Part shown: piece after piece, positions 53,590 to 64,000 of the stretch
How positions within the stretch are numbered: position 1 is the first letter of the stretch
How the letters are laid out: the number at the start of each line of letters is the position of its first letter
Source of the DNA: Bremia lactucae
Taxonomy: Eukaryota; Oomycota; Peronosporomycetes; Peronosporales; Peronosporaceae
Assembly: GCF_004359215.1 (NCBI RefSeq)
Contig: NC_090612.1
Location: forward strand, 116,854 to 180,853
DNA length: 64,000 nucleotides
Reading direction: 5' to 3'
Position numbers and translations under genes: made by a program
Notes under the pieces: model-generated
The model's input: only the letters and a program-made list of their open reading frames with translations
Told to the model about the DNA's origin: nothing
The model's database searches: none

Positions 53590-54489
53590 CTATGGATGAC
53601 ACTCTTTGTTACAAGCTTGGGAAGCATTTGTACAGAATGTGCAAAGCATAGGCCGTGAGGCCTGGCTTGACAAACTGGATGCTTTCCATAAACGGGTCTA
53701 GAGACGGATCGTAGTCGGTGCATGCTACAAGCTGCACCGTTCGTCTAGAGAGGCAGGGTTATCTTGCCTCTCGTAGGGGGACTCATGCTAATATTATTTT
53801 AAGAGTGCAGCTCATGCCCCTAAGGAGGCATTCCCCCTTAAAGACCCTTATTAAAGGACGCTTATCTCTTGTGAGATGCGCGAAGGGATTGAGAACTATC
53901 AATCCTTTCAAGAGCGCGGGAAGCGCTCGTTCTCTAATGGACCTTCCGTCGAGGATAATGGGTATCGTAGTGCTGTCGTACGAGACCCGGTACGTCCATC
54001 ATCAGTTGAGAACGAGTTTCCGGACTATCATGCAAGGCTTGATACCTTCGCCAACGAACGAAATAACTCGTTGAAACCCTTTCACCTCACGGTGGTTCGA
54101 GAAGCGTTCAACAAGGAAACGCTTTTCACCACTCGAATCCGTCAATGGATGTGGAGGAGGAGGAAATCAGATTCGCCTTCTCCGTCGTCGCGAGTTAGCG
54201 GTGACGGTCGATGACATTTCTCGTGACCAGTTGTGAAATTGTGCCCAAGTTGCGACCGATCAACTGGCGAGCAAACGGACACATCAGACGAGCTCGTGAC
54301 CTATCATCAAAATGTCTCTACCTTGGAAATGTAGTGGAACGTCTGGTTCGTGAGAAACAGACTCTATCCCGAAATTATTATGCCTTAGCTCTGGACCATC
54401 AGGCTTTGACAGACGCCTTAGCGCGTTCCGCGTTGATTCGGAATCTGAAGAAGCCTCGTACTGATGGTAAGGGCAAAGATGCCCGATAA
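53590..54489 (+). pseudogene. Antisense coiled-coil ORF of Gy1b (5' truncated)
   Basis: The frame segments parallel the Gy1 antisense protein: LLQAWEAFVQNVQSIGREAW near 53610 (Gy1: LMQAWSGFIRNVKDIRREAW), an EMREGIENYQSFQERGKRSF part at 53870-53930, PFHLTVVREAFNKETLF near 54080, and the last frame 54211-54489 with a coiled coil and the end RNLKKPRTDGKGKD (Gy1: RPRKKPRTDG). Conservation of this protein frame across diverged copies is the best sign that it was once translated. Confidence 0.55.
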
Positions 54490-55680
54490 AAATGTAGGAT
54501 GCGTACGCTTACTACGAGGCAGCTCGATCGTGTACGCATTACCTTGACGATGTAGTACACGTAAAGGGCCGATATACCTGGGCAGTAATTTATTACCTTC
54601 CACATTCGTCACTATGTGTTTTGGTAGGTTAACCGTAGACAGTAGGACTAGATCATTTATATTATACAATAGAAAGTTTGCTCTTTTATTTTGTGTCAGA
54701 GTTCCGTTTCTGTCGGTCCACCGCGTCAGCGATGGAATCCGGGACGAAACAGACCACTGCTTCTCTAGCCAGCAGAAATTTGCGTGCTGACTTGGTTTTG
54801 TTTTTGTTTTCAGTGTGACTGGTGCCCACTTCGGAAATGTGATTCTCCTCATAAGTGAAAACATAACTGTTCTCACTAATATTATTGTTTTCGATGCTGA
54901 GTCTTTCAGCATCGTTATCAAAGTCAGATATCGCATTATCGCTATTACTGAGTTTGTCCACTTCGGTGTTGTTGAATCAACATTGGTATCATTCTGAGCA
55001 AGAGCTAGATTGTTCTTTGCTTGGGCGAGCCCCCCTACCTTGATTAAGAGTTACTCTCAATCAAGGTGGGTATACGTGGATGGCGTAAGCCGCTCACGAA
55101 TATCGTCGTATGCTTTAAAGTAGCATGCACTGATTGCTGATTGCCAATTCTACCATCGGCAAGAAGCGCTCCATCTCGTAAAAGAGTGGACGTATTCGCG
55201 AAGTATTTCTTCGAGGATACAATCTGCACGTTCCATCTGACCATCTATTTCAGGATGGCCCATAGCTGACATTTTCAACTGTGTTCCACTTAATTTGAAG
55301 ACGATTGCCAAAACTCCGTCGTGATCCGGGGTTCTCGATCTGAGACCAGTTCACGGGGTAACCCACGGGGGCAAAATATCGTGTCGACAAAAGTGGAGCA
55401 CAGCCTATGGCTGTGGTCGACTCCGGGATGTACGATCTTGCTAAAACGGTCAACAAACCCAAGTCATCATTGTTCTTGGATCGTCTTCGGGAAATCCGAA
55501 GCCGAAGTCCATATATACGGACTGCCGACACTACCGGAACAGGCAGATGTAGTAACGGAGCACGGAATGAAACACTGAGCTTAACTCGTTGACGATTCGC
55601 AAGCACGTATGTTGCGAACGAACTCATACTGACGTGGCCAGTAGGAGTCACGACTTTTCGTGAGATAGGTCTTTTCACGT
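54418..55680 (-). pseudogene. Gy1b integrase, broken
   Basis: 54418-54936 carries the linker and GPY/F module (NINDLVLLSTVNLPKHIVT, YIGPLRVLHRQGNAYTI, KRTHPTF). 54686-54961 carries an acidic Asn/Glu-rich stretch before it. Core remnants are seen at 55044-55244 and 55250-55500 with the SDRD-like region in a broken frame. The zinc-binding part lies near 55600-55680. Confidence 0.7.
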
Positions 55681-55943
55681 CCGCTATGCTCAGTTATTGG
55701 TGCATCGTGGCACTCATACTTGATGCGTAAACGCAGATCATTATGGGTGACGATGACGACACAGGGCGTGACGCCAGCAATGGCTGTGCAATACGGTACA
55801 CCATTGCGTGTTGTGTATCGATCCGTTTAGAATCGATACAATTTCTTGTGATGTTTCTTAGTAATCCATCTACTATTTGTTGTGATGGATATTTAAGGTA
55901 ATCCATCAACCTTTTAAGAGTCTTATCTTCTTGAATGGCTTCG

Positions 55944-56360
55944 AGAAAAAAAGTGTTGCTTCTCCTGTTGATCAACTGGTGCGTACACGTTGTGAATGTA
56001 TATGGCGCCCCCTCAACAATCACCTTGACGACGAGGTAGCGTCGCGCGACAGACAGGCTGGGTATCTCGACCGCAGAGTCGAAACCAGGAAAGTCGGACC
56101 GCAGTAGTGTGAGCAGGCCACTGCAACGTCTACACGTCGGACGTTGAAGCTCAGACTTGAAGTCATTCACAAAGACCTTGTACTTGAAGATCGAGTCAAG
56201 ATGAAACTTGAAATTAGCTAGATGTTTACGGTCGCCAAACTTGGTCTCTTGGATACATGAGACTGAGTACTTTGAGAGCATGCTCTCGAAAATGAGATGA
56301 CCATTCTCCTTGATGATGTTCGTGTTTATAGTAAGAACGCTGATACTGCTCCAGGTTGTT
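55944..56360 (-). mobile_element. LINE endonuclease fragment
   Basis: The minus strand reads a LINE EEP endonuclease start: TINTNIIKENGHL near 56340, then LSKYSVSCIQETKFGD with the metal-binding Glu, CSGLLTLLRSDFPGFDSAVE, and RRYLVVKVIVEGAPY. It is a different LINE from that at 1-5770. The frame is fused at about 55943 to the Gy1b linker (EAIQEDKTLKRLMDYL), which makes a chimeric open frame of 195 codons without biological meaning. Confidence 0.7.
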
Positions 56361-56559
56361 GTAGATGAAAAGGCCTTAGCAGTGAGTGGCCAAGTCTCCT
56401 GCTATCATCACAACGCCGTCGGTAGTGACTTTAAGCTGCAACCCTGATGAGTCGTTCGAGTAAAACCCGTCGAGCTGCTATAGCTACTTCAAGTCGTCTA
56501 GAAACGGACCTGCTATTAGACCTCCCACCATTTGTTCATGCAGTAATCACCAAGCTCAG
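56361..56559. other. Unassigned sequence between LINE and Gag fragments
   Basis: I see no supported feature. It could be LINE 5' sequence or flank of the Gag element. Confidence 0.3.
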
Positions 56560-57304
56560 ACTGCAAGTGACAAATTAGGGTGTTGGGTGAAGCAGTCGCG
56601 TGTGGTGCACCGGGATCCACCGGACTGGTCAACCAGTGGCATCTGACGCCTCGGCCGACGGCTTATACCAAGCTGTAGCCGAGAGACTGTTGTAAGACTG
56701 CTCCTTAACCAAGGCGATTTGAATCGCCTCTTCCATCGTCGACGGCACCTGATGTGGTCCGGAATCGGACCTACGGTAATGGACGCCGACAGCGAGCGCA
56801 TCTTCTGCACACACTCTTGCAGAGATCGCTTCGCGTGTCGCGCTCCAAAGAAGCGCCTGAAGCAACACTTCGTTGTTCGGCGGCTGGTACATGGCGCGAA
56901 TCTTTTCCTTTAAGATCGCCCATGCAGTGAACGCCTTTCTGTTCGCCATAAGCGCCGGATAAGCCCACTCTGAGGCCTTACCGCGCATATCCGACATGGT
57001 TTACGACACCATCCGTCTGTCGTCCTCGATGAGCTGTGCGACACCGCATTGCTCCACGGCTAAAAAGCCAGTGGACAATCGTGTGCGCCGCAGTTCAATC
57101 GAACTTGGGCGGGTCTATCCGAATGAGCCTCGGCTGATGCGGCCGGGCAGAGAGCATCTCAACAGTCCTGTTGAGAGCCTCGCTCCGAGCCTGCTCATGC
57201 CTCAGCTCGTCCTTAGTCTGAATGACGGACTCCGTCGCAGCATGGCCCTGTGCCTCGGACGCGGCCCTCCGCTGTCCGAGCACGAATGCCTCAAACTGCT
57301 CCAA
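56560..57304 (-). pseudogene. Retrotransposon Gag, copy B
   Basis: Homologous to copy A (5905-6785): SDMRGKASEWAYPALMANRK, KEKIRAMYQPPNNEVLL, then a deletion removes the PTVMNGLRHNPLRQ part, and VPSTMEEAIQIALVKEQSYN follows. The upstream segment 57095-57304 reads the N-terminal helix (FVLGQRRAASEAQGHA) and PRLIRIDPPKFD. No pol follows. Gy3 has inserted 38 bp upstream. Confidence 0.8.
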
Positions 57305-57342
57305 GTGAGCAACATGTTGCTCAGGAGGACTAACCAGAAGCG

Positions 57343-58004
57343 TGTAATGGGACTAGGCCAAGTCCCTTGTTCAGCTCACTACAAGAGGAGACTGAACCGT
57401 GGGGAGGAAACGTTGGAGGGCGCTTGCGAGGTTGGAGGTAAAATGACAACTGAATTGAAAAGCTGTTATGGTTCCATTTGCTACTTCTAATTAGCCTCAA
57501 GGGCTCTTAGAGGTCTTACAAGTAAAACTACACATGCATGAATAAACCTACGAAATGATATATAAAACCTTGGGTACACTGAGGTTCAACCCATAGGACC
57601 TTGAACTTGAAGTCCTGTGGAAAATTCCCTGCGAAGTGATTGGCTCACGCCACTCACTTCAACCGGTAGAGACACGTTGGACGCGTCACCAGTGTAGTTC
57701 CCAAGCCGGAACCATCATTCTGTACTTGAATGTAAATCTTGAACTTCGACTGGGAAGCTTTGAACTTGAACTTGAAACTCTCATGTCGACGATGCAGCGT
57801 CGCCGGATGGTTTCTAGGAAGATGAATAATGACGATGCGGCGTCATCACTTCATCTTAACCACAACTGGCTATCTTTAGCCCTGGCTCCCATGTCTTACC
57901 CTGTAGAGACATGTCCCGCTTCCTCCGTCTCATCTCTGGTGCCCAGCACCTTTGAGATATGTACTATGGTAAGTACTAAGACATGTAATGAGAGGCCCGT
58001 TACA
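57343..58004 (-). repeat. Gy3 3' LTR
   Basis: The repeat starts TGTAATGGGACTAGG and ends GAGGCCCGTTACA; the ends form a 9-bp inverted repeat with one mismatch. The polypurine tract complement TCACCCCCCCTTAAAG follows at 58005-58020. The 5 bp before it, AAGCG (57338-57342), should reappear after the other LTR outside the window. Length 662 bp. Confidence 0.85.
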
Positions 58005-58072
58005 TCACCCCCCCTTAAAGTAGCGTTCACGCTTCAAAGGGAAGAGGAATGCTGGCTGTGCTTTATTTCAAA

Positions 58073-59148
58073 ATGAGCGACCGAAGAACCAAGCGACCGT
58101 CCCAGCCTTCCGTGAGTGACTCAGGCAGGAGTCCTCATGAAACCCCTTGCCGTGCTGAGCACCCTTTCAAGCTACAGAGGCTTAGCGGTGGACTCTACGA
58201 CATTGCACCCATCGCTACCAAGCGGGGTGATGTAGAGTTCTACCGTGAGCGCTTCAACACTTGGCGTCGAATCAACAACCGTGATGATCCGCGTCAATCA
58301 AGGGCAGCGAAAGAGAACTCGTGGAGATCTTTTCGTGTTTCTCGAAAACAAGAATCGAATGGACTCCCTTCTCGGACATGGACCAATTCAACTTGGCCAC
58401 GGCAGCGGCGACCGAGCCGACGCTACAAGTCGCTCTCATACTCGCGAACGACGTCAGGAACGTCAGCCACGAGGGCGTCACGTGATTCCCAAGTTTCGTC
58501 GCTCGGCTGATAGCCGCGCCACCGAACACGGAAGAAGCGACGAGTCTGTTGCTTCTTTCGGTGGCGATTCGACGGAGTCAGATGGTCTCGGTGACCAAAA
58601 ATCGACTCAACCAGCCACCGTCGTTCTCCGTGAGAATCAATCAACGGAGGTGGGGCTGAACGAGAAAACGATTGAGAGGCTCTCGAAGTGGAAGAGCGCT
58701 CATCGCGAACAGATTGAGGAGCTGCACATGAACTCCTCGGATCTGAAGACTCGCTGCCAAAACCTTGAGGCTCATGCGATCGAGTGTGACTCGCGCCATG
58801 ATGCCTTGGAAGCGAAGGCGACACAGGCTTCCGTGTCGAAGACCGAGTTCCAATTGAGGCTTTAGCAGACAGGACGAAGTCCTAAAGTTGCAGGAGATCA
58901 AGAAAATCCGTGGCTTGAGCCATGTTCGACTTCTTGGTGTCGTTGAGGAGGCTGGCTCAACTCGGGGCACTCTTCGCGGTGATCTCGAGACTCGTTTCGT
59001 TGCTCTCGAGTCTGTAAAGGACCAATCCTTTGATGTCCTCCAGCGCCTCTATGCCGAGAAGCAACTTCAGCGCGATGAGTTGGCGACTCTTCGCGAGCAG
59101 GTCGAGACCCTTCGACAGCAGGTGGCTCACCTTCAAAGGATGAAGTAG
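58073..59148 (+). pseudogene. Antisense coiled-coil ORF of Gy3
   Basis: The region starts with ATG at 58073 (MSDRRTKRPSQPSVSDSGRS), 69 bp from the LTR end, and stops with TAG at 59146-59148, about 358 codons with two frame changes (near 58250 and 58865). The N-terminal part is basic and Ser/Pro/Arg-rich, the middle (58245-58865) is hydrophilic and ends in a long helix, and the last frame (58888-59148) is a near-perfect coiled coil (EKQLQRDELATLREQVETLR). The whole chromodomain of pol (58423-58824) is read on the opposite strand, and the stop lies close to the YVGRLKPY end of the integrase module. I do not recognise the protein. It is the best preserved member of the antisense frames in this window. 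Confidence 0.6.
58423..58824 (-). pseudogene. Gy3 chromodomain and preceding linker
   Basis: The 133-codon frame ends with a complete chromodomain: ERRWLVESIFGHRDHL, RRFFRVRWRGYQPSDETWES and a C-terminal helix DVVREYESDL, with the aromatic and Trp-Glu positions kept. It would direct integration to methylated histone. It is linked to the integrase through a Ser/His/Arg-rich linker (58825-58900), with a frame break. Confidence 0.85.
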
Positions 59149-60744
59149 GGTCAGCAGACCCACTTGGTAAGTATGGCTTCAGTCTGCCCACATAGAATGT
59201 TGGGTGAAGACGCATACTCGTAGAAACATTTAGGATGTAGGCACTCCCGTTGCATATTAGAACTCTGAATGGTCCAATAAACCGAGGTAGTAGCTTGCTG
59301 CTACCAAGGTTTGACACTGCATGTTCAGGAAGGTTACCCGTCCTAAGTAGGACGAGATCTCCAACCTTGAAACAATTCATGTTTTTTCTTCCATGCTTGT
59401 CCGCTTGCTCCTTCTGCCGATCTTAAGCTTGAGCAATTGCGTCGCGCACCAACCTTACGATGATTTGTCTCTTGCCGACAAAGTATTCGATCCTCTTTTG
59501 ATCTCGTCGAGGCATGTTTGACGTGGAGTCCAAAACGTCAAATTCGGCCCATATATCCGACGCACTCGCGGTGTTCAACTCCGTTGCCAATGGAGTTCCT
59601 CACCCACCAAGAGTAGAAACCGCCCCCATAAGTGTCGCTGGCACGCGAGGGTGGAAACCATTGTTGATATAGAAGGGAGAGTACCCGGTAGATTCGTGCG
59701 TTGAGTAGTTAATCGAGAACTCAACCAGTGGGAGAAAGGCACTCCATTCCTCGAATGACGTTGCATAACTTCGCAGTATATCCTCCAGCACGCGGTTCAC
59801 ACGCTCCGTTTGCCCATCCGTTCCAGGGTGTGCAGCTGTCGACATCGACAACTTCGTACCCAGGCGTTCAAAAACTGCGCGCCATAGGGCGGGGGTGAAT
59901 CGGGTGTCTCGATCCGAGACGATCTCCTCAGGCAACCCATGGAGTCGGAAGACAGTATCCACAAAGACTTGTGCTGTCTCTTCCGCATCGATGGTATCCG
60001 GCACGGCAATCAGATGAACCATTTTACTGAATCGGTCCACTATCAGCAGAATGCCGTTCCGGTTTTGCGAGTCGCGAGAAAGTCCGAACACAAAGTCCAT
60101 GCTCACAGACTTCCAACTGTCAATTGGGATCGGTAGTGACCGCAGTGGTGCCTGAGTACTACTCGAAGGCTTCACGCGTTGGCACACCTCACAAAACGGA
60201 CGTACTTGCGCACCCATTTGTACATATGCGGCCAATAATAGTCGCGAGAGAAGCTCATGAAAGACTTCTCGCGACCAAAGTGACCTCCAGATGGACTGTC
60301 GTGGTACTCAAACAACAGACGGTGCCTTAATTCTTCGTCGTTTGGAACGACAATTCTTGGCACGTCGTCATCGTCAACCCCATAACAGAGTAGACCATCG
60401 TGGATGGAATTTCTGTGGGTCCGTGATCGCGCTCTTGGAGATAGCTTTTTCAGCTTTTCCTCCGTTGGGCTCTTGAGGTACTGCAGCATTTCCCAGTAAC
60501 CTTCGTCGTCCTTGTATGCTCGTGCAATGTCCTCACGAACAGATGAGCAAGCTTGGACTGCGGTAGCGTTCACAAATTCTTGATCACTTGGACAACTCTT
60601 GCAGGCGGCGCTTGGCACATCCTCTGTCAATCGAGAGTCATAATCCGGACGTCTCGATAACGCATCAGCAAGGATGTTTGTTTTGCCTGGCTTGTAGTGT
60701 ACAACAAAGTTGTACATCGAGAAGAATGCAAACCATCGTGCCAT
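58898..60744 (-). pseudogene. Gy3 integrase, nearly intact
   Basis: 60172-60744 carries the linker and zinc-binding part (FEYHDSPSGGHFGREK; the two Cys follow in the next frame as CEVCQRVK). 59600-60235 carries the complete catalytic core: Asp in SVSMDFVFGL, Asp in EIVSDRDTRFT and Glu in TDGQTERVNRVLEDIL. 58898-59380 carries VGDLVLLRTGNL and the GPY/F module FIGPFRVLI with YVGRLKPYLP. Two frame breaks separate zinc-binding part, core and C-terminal module. Confidence 0.88.
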
Positions 60745-62020
60745 CCTCTGGGATAAGTGTCTTCACGGCAGTGCGCAATGACGCATGATCTGTGTATACC
60801 ACAAAGCGCTCTTCACCGAGAAGGTGGACTCGGAACTTCACAATTGAGTATTTTATAGCCAATAACTCTTTGTCGTGAACCGGGTAGTTCCGTTCTGCTG
60901 GCTTTAATTGCCGCGATTGATAGGAGATAACTCTTTCTCGCTCATTGGAATCGTGCTGCATGAATTCACAACTAATGGCGTAATCACTCGCATCGCAGAC
61001 AACATGGAAAGGCTTGTTGTGATCAGGAAGCGCAAGCACTGGCGCTTCACGCAAGCTCCTTCTGACCAACTCGAAATCCACTTCATGTTCCGTCCTTCTT
61101 GAGTAGGCACGTAAGCGGCTGAGTCATGTCAGCGTAGTTTCGTGTAGGTAATTGGCCAGACCCAACCACTGGCGCAGTTGCTTCATGTTCTGAGGTGCAG
61201 GCCATTTGTTGATCACTATGATCTTCTCTGGGTCAGCGCGGATACCGTTCTTGCCAACAAAGCAGCCAAGGACTGGGATCTCTGGCGCGCAGAAGATACA
61301 CTTCCTTAGATTCGCGTAGAGCTTGTTCTCTCGCATTACTTCGAATAGGCGTTGTAAGTGATCGAGGTGAACATCCAAGTCCGCACGGGTATACGTGGCC
61401 TTGCTGGGGACGAAGATGTCGTCAAAATAACTCGGAGCAAAGTTACGTAAGGGACGAAGAATGTTTGTCACTATGCGACTGCACGTCGCTGGCGCATTCC
61501 TTAACCCTTGTGGCATCACGAGCCATTCCCACAGCATGCCGCTTGGCGTGCTAACTGCTGTCAGCGGAACATCAGCCTCGCGCATTCGGATCTGATAGAA
61601 CCCATCCAACAAATCCAAGGTGCTGAAGACTGTGCTATTCACCATCCCGTCAAGAATCATGTCTTTCCGTAGAATAGGTGTCTGAGCAGGTATGGTGGCG
61701 TCATTCAGCTTGTTGAAAGCATGAACAATTCGCCAACCACCAGTTGCCTTCTTAACACTGAATGTTGGGCTGCTGTGCGGAGACTTGCTCTCACGCACAT
61801 GACCAGCTGTCTGACGCTGCTCGAAGAACTTGTCGATTGCCTCGACTTGTTCCTTCGGCAATGGCCACTGTCTCGTGACGCAAAACTTGGTACCAGGAGA
61901 CGAGTCAATCTCATGATGGACTCCACGGTTCACTGGGAGTTCTTCTGGTACCTTGTCTGGGAAGATGTCTTTAAACTCCAGTGCAAGTTCGTACACGGGT
62001 TTCCCTTGAGCGCATCCCAC
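60665..62020 (-). pseudogene. Gy3 reverse transcriptase and RNase H, catalytic motifs intact
   Basis: The RT frame 61124-62020 has the entry TKFCVTRQWPLPKEQVEAID, STLDLLDGFYQI (first Asp at residue 136), PSGMLWEWLVMPQGLRNAPA and the intact palm SYFDDIFV (residues 197-204). The RNase H frame 60665-61081 has CDASDYAIS, HDKELLAIKYSIVKF and YTDHASLRT. A frame break at 61082-61124 separates them and another near 60730 cuts the end of RNase H. The enzyme copies the genomic RNA into cDNA. Confidence 0.9.
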
Positions 62021-62775
62021 GACTGAGTTTCGTATCTCTCAATCCGGGTCTTGTCTTCCAGTACTTCCATGACCAAGTTGGACGAAGTATTTATTTCTTC
62101 GCGATCGGCTTCCACAACGATCAGACACACTTGGGCAATCTCGCCATCCTTGAGACTGCGGAGGAACGACTTCTTGCTCATTTCTCCCAGAGAGAGCAAA
62201 CTTGATAACGAGCTTGGGGGACTATCAACCTTCACGTTGCAGACACCCTGTGCCACCCCCACATCGTCACAAGCAATAGCTTGGACATGTTCTTCGCTTG
62301 AAACATCGTGGCCGTTGATGTTTCCTTCGTCAGTTAGCGTGGCAGGAGAACGCATACCTTGTTCAGAGGTACGTGTCTGAACTGGACCAGCTTCGCATGA
62401 CAGATCACAACGAGCGAGTCGAACGTTCTCATTCGTTGCGACTCTCCACGACTTCGGTTGAGTCTTCTTAGTTTTTCTTGGTCGGTGCGCTTCCTTCTTG
62501 TGCTCAACAGATCCACTCTGTGAAGATGCGGGGCCATCGTACGCAGCGAAATCACTAAAGGGATCTGGAACTTCTTCAACCGAGGCGTATACCCATAGTA
62601 CTTGTTCCTCATCAGCAGATTCCCACTGCACTGTGTTTGAACCTTGAACACTGATAAGATGCCGTCTCCAATCAATCTTTGGCTGGTAGCGCATCAGCCA
62701 TGGCATCCCAAGTATCATATCGTACTTGTCATCGAGGTCGAGAAGGATAAATTCATCTTCTCCTCGGAAAACTTC
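61930..62775 (-). pseudogene. Gy3 protease end and protease-RT linker
   Basis: The frame 61930-62718 starts with ILGMPWLMRYQPKIDWRR, the second conserved protease block, and continues as a long hydrophilic linker, with SKKSFLRSLKDGEIAQVCLI comparable to PKRFLRDLHSGRIKQICVL of Gy1. The first protease half lies in the preceding frame. Confidence 0.8.
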
Positions 62776-63989
62776 TCATCCCAGGTGTAGAGTAACAACT
62801 CTTTTCACCATCTGGGTTGTCAATCCATCCGCGAATCGAACAACCATCTTGCCCATTTCCTTCACATCAGGTGCAAATACGTTGCTATCTGAGAGGGCAC
62901 GCTCTCGAACAAAGTTGTTCGCGGCACCTCTGTCAATCAGGGCACGCAAAGGTGGAGCTGACTCATTCACCTTTACGTCCAAGACTATCAGCTTTGACCG
63001 CTGATCGACACTGGTCTTTTTCTTGGTGGACTTCATGTGTGCAGGTTGCACGATTGCCGAGCGTCGGTGACGGTGGAGTCCCAGGACTTGGGCCCCATCT
63101 CGAGCAAAGTGGCCCATCCGGTCACATCGGAAACACTTAAAATCGGTTCTCGACCGCGTATTCCCGTTGGCTTGTGTGGACACAGCGGACCGATCCATTG
63201 GCTCGGGTCCGTCGTAGTACTGGCGTGGCTGGTACTGCTGGCGCGGCTGCCGGGTTGAACTCTGGTGGATGCGAGCTTGGCGAAGATTGAACTCTTCCTG
63301 GAGAGCGCGATTGATCGCGTCTTCCACCGTCTCCGGATACTTTCGGAACAGCTGAGTTTTCACTGGACCATCGTTCAGACCTTTCATGAACGTGACGACC
63401 TGAGTGGCATAATCGACTGGATCGCTCACGATACTCGACACCAGGTATCGAGCGTGTTGCGCGTAGTCGTGCAGCTCCAGACGTCTATGGCGCAGGTCTA
63501 GAAACTCAGCTCTAGCTCGGAATTCGTTCTTCGGCGGCTCAAACGCTAGCTTCAACTCGTACTTGAAGGCTTCATAGTCCAGGAAGCATCCTGGGTCAGT
63601 GAGTCGACGACCGAATGCCCAGCTTCTCGCGCGTCCACCGAGCTTCGACATCGCGAAAGCAACTTGATGATCGGGATCATAGATCTGCCGAACTCTCAAG
63701 GCTGTATCCATCTCGACGAACCAATGCAAAGGGGCTCATTCTCGCCACCTTTGTAATGGTTCACATCGAGTTTTAGAGGCGCAACTCTTGCGGCAGGAGT
63801 TGTGGTCTGCCGTTGCGCTCCAACAACCTCCTGGTGCATGAAGTTGAGCGCCGTCAACTTCTGCGCTTCGGGATTGAAGGTGTTCAACATGTTGATCACA
63901 CTTGCTTCGCCGAAGATAGTGACCATGCGCTCATACGCCGCCCACTCCGGATCGGATAGGTGGGGGAAGTTCTCTCTCAATGTATCCAT
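62776..63989 (-). pseudogene. Gy3 Gag with protease start, frameshifted
   Basis: The N-terminal frame 63696-63989 starts at ATG 63989 (MDTLRENFPHLSDPEWAAYE). A one-base change near 63733 breaks it, and 62776-63729 continues with the capsid (GGRARSWAFGRRLTDPGCFL, FEPPKNEFRARAEFLDLRH). The zinc knuckle at 63097-63135 reads CFRCDRMGHFARDG and lacks the final Cys. The protease site reads ALIDRGAANNFV, with Arg in place of Ser in DSGA. These changes would prevent particle maturation. Confidence 0.87.
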
Positions 63990-64000
63990 GATTCCGTGGG

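Larger units (their letters stand above)
53588..55943 (-). mobile_element. Gy1-related gypsy fragment (Gy1b)
   Basis: The minus strand carries an integrase and its C-terminal module that resemble Gy1 but differ at many positions, so it is a related family or an older branch. The + strand carries the corresponding antisense frame. No LTR is present. The right end joins a LINE endonuclease fragment near 55943, the left end joins Gy2 pol. Confidence 0.75.
57343..64000 (-). mobile_element. Ty3/gypsy chromovirus-like element Gy3, best preserved
   Basis: The 3' LTR (57343-58004), polypurine tract, antisense frame, chromodomain, integrase, RNase H, RT, protease and Gag follow in this order on the minus strand; the 5' LTR is beyond the window. 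Most catalytic motifs of pol are intact, so it is younger than Gy1 and Gy2, but frameshifts occur in gag (near 63733), after the protease (62720-62775), between RT and RNase H (61082-61124) and inside the integrase (60172-60235). It is therefore not autonomous as sequenced. Confidence 0.92.

Noticed and set aside
55694..56281. 195-codon minus-strand frame as a novel gene
   Set aside because: It is a chance fusion of a LINE endonuclease fragment with a Gy1b integrase linker at about 55943.
1..64000. CRISPR arrays, tRNA or rRNA genes, RxLR-type effector genes
   Set aside because: No regularly spaced repeats, no cloverleaf candidates and no secreted protein with an RxLR-EER pattern were seen.

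Overview
The window looks like a repeat-rich piece of an oomycete genome, most likely Peronosporales (Phytophthora or a downy mildew). The reasons are the retrotransposon families (a LINE and Gag proteins of a type common in Phytophthora-like genomes), the very short GT-AG introns (59 to 68 bp), the double-length tyrosyl-tRNA synthetase, and a small gene island inside nested retrotransposons. This placement rests on family knowledge, not on a database search.

Layout. 1-5770 is a decayed LINE on the + strand (ORF1 with a CCHC knuckle, an EEP endonuclease, the start of the reverse transcriptase). It is cut by a rearranged Gag fragment (5771-6943). 7529-14866 is a Ty3/gypsy chromovirus-like element on the minus strand (family Gy1, copy 1), bounded by ITR-ended LTRs and a 5-bp target duplication ACATA. 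15282-21445 is the only host-gene island: a tandem pair of TspO-like multi-membrane proteins, a double-length tyrosyl-tRNA synthetase, and a divergently transcribed CREST-like membrane protein. From 21682 to the end everything is retrotransposon. Gy2 copies A and B face each other as an inverted repeat around a 669-N assembly gap (28810-29478). Then come Gy1 copy 2 (31800-36615), an old Gy2 copy D (36897-39290), Gy2 copy C (39926-42569 and a related part at 50353-53587) interrupted by Gy1 copy 3 (42570-50352), a Gy1-related fragment (Gy1b, 53588-55943), a LINE endonuclease fragment, a second Gag fragment, and the best preserved element, Gy3 (57343 to beyond the window end).

Host genes. In three of the four genes a short 3' intron changes the C-terminus. 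Splicing restores the expected anticodon-domain tail of the synthetase. In the two TspO-like paralogues it adds a 76-nt last exon of identical length and phase with a shared F-x2-F...[ED]YGT pattern. The synthetase has decayed HIGH and KMSKS motifs in its N-terminal half and intact ones in its C-terminal half, the reverse of the arrangement described for Leishmania.

Most interesting observation. All gypsy families whose 3' part can be read (Gy1, Gy1b, Gy2, Gy3) carry a long open frame on the strand opposite to pol, between the 3' LTR and the integrase. It begins just inside the LTR/polypurine tract, has an acidic or Ser/Pro-rich or basic N-terminal part, and ends in a coiled coil close to the GPY/F module of the integrase, so that it lies antisense to the pol linker and chromodomain. 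All copies here are decayed, but the layout recurs in families that are clearly different from each other.
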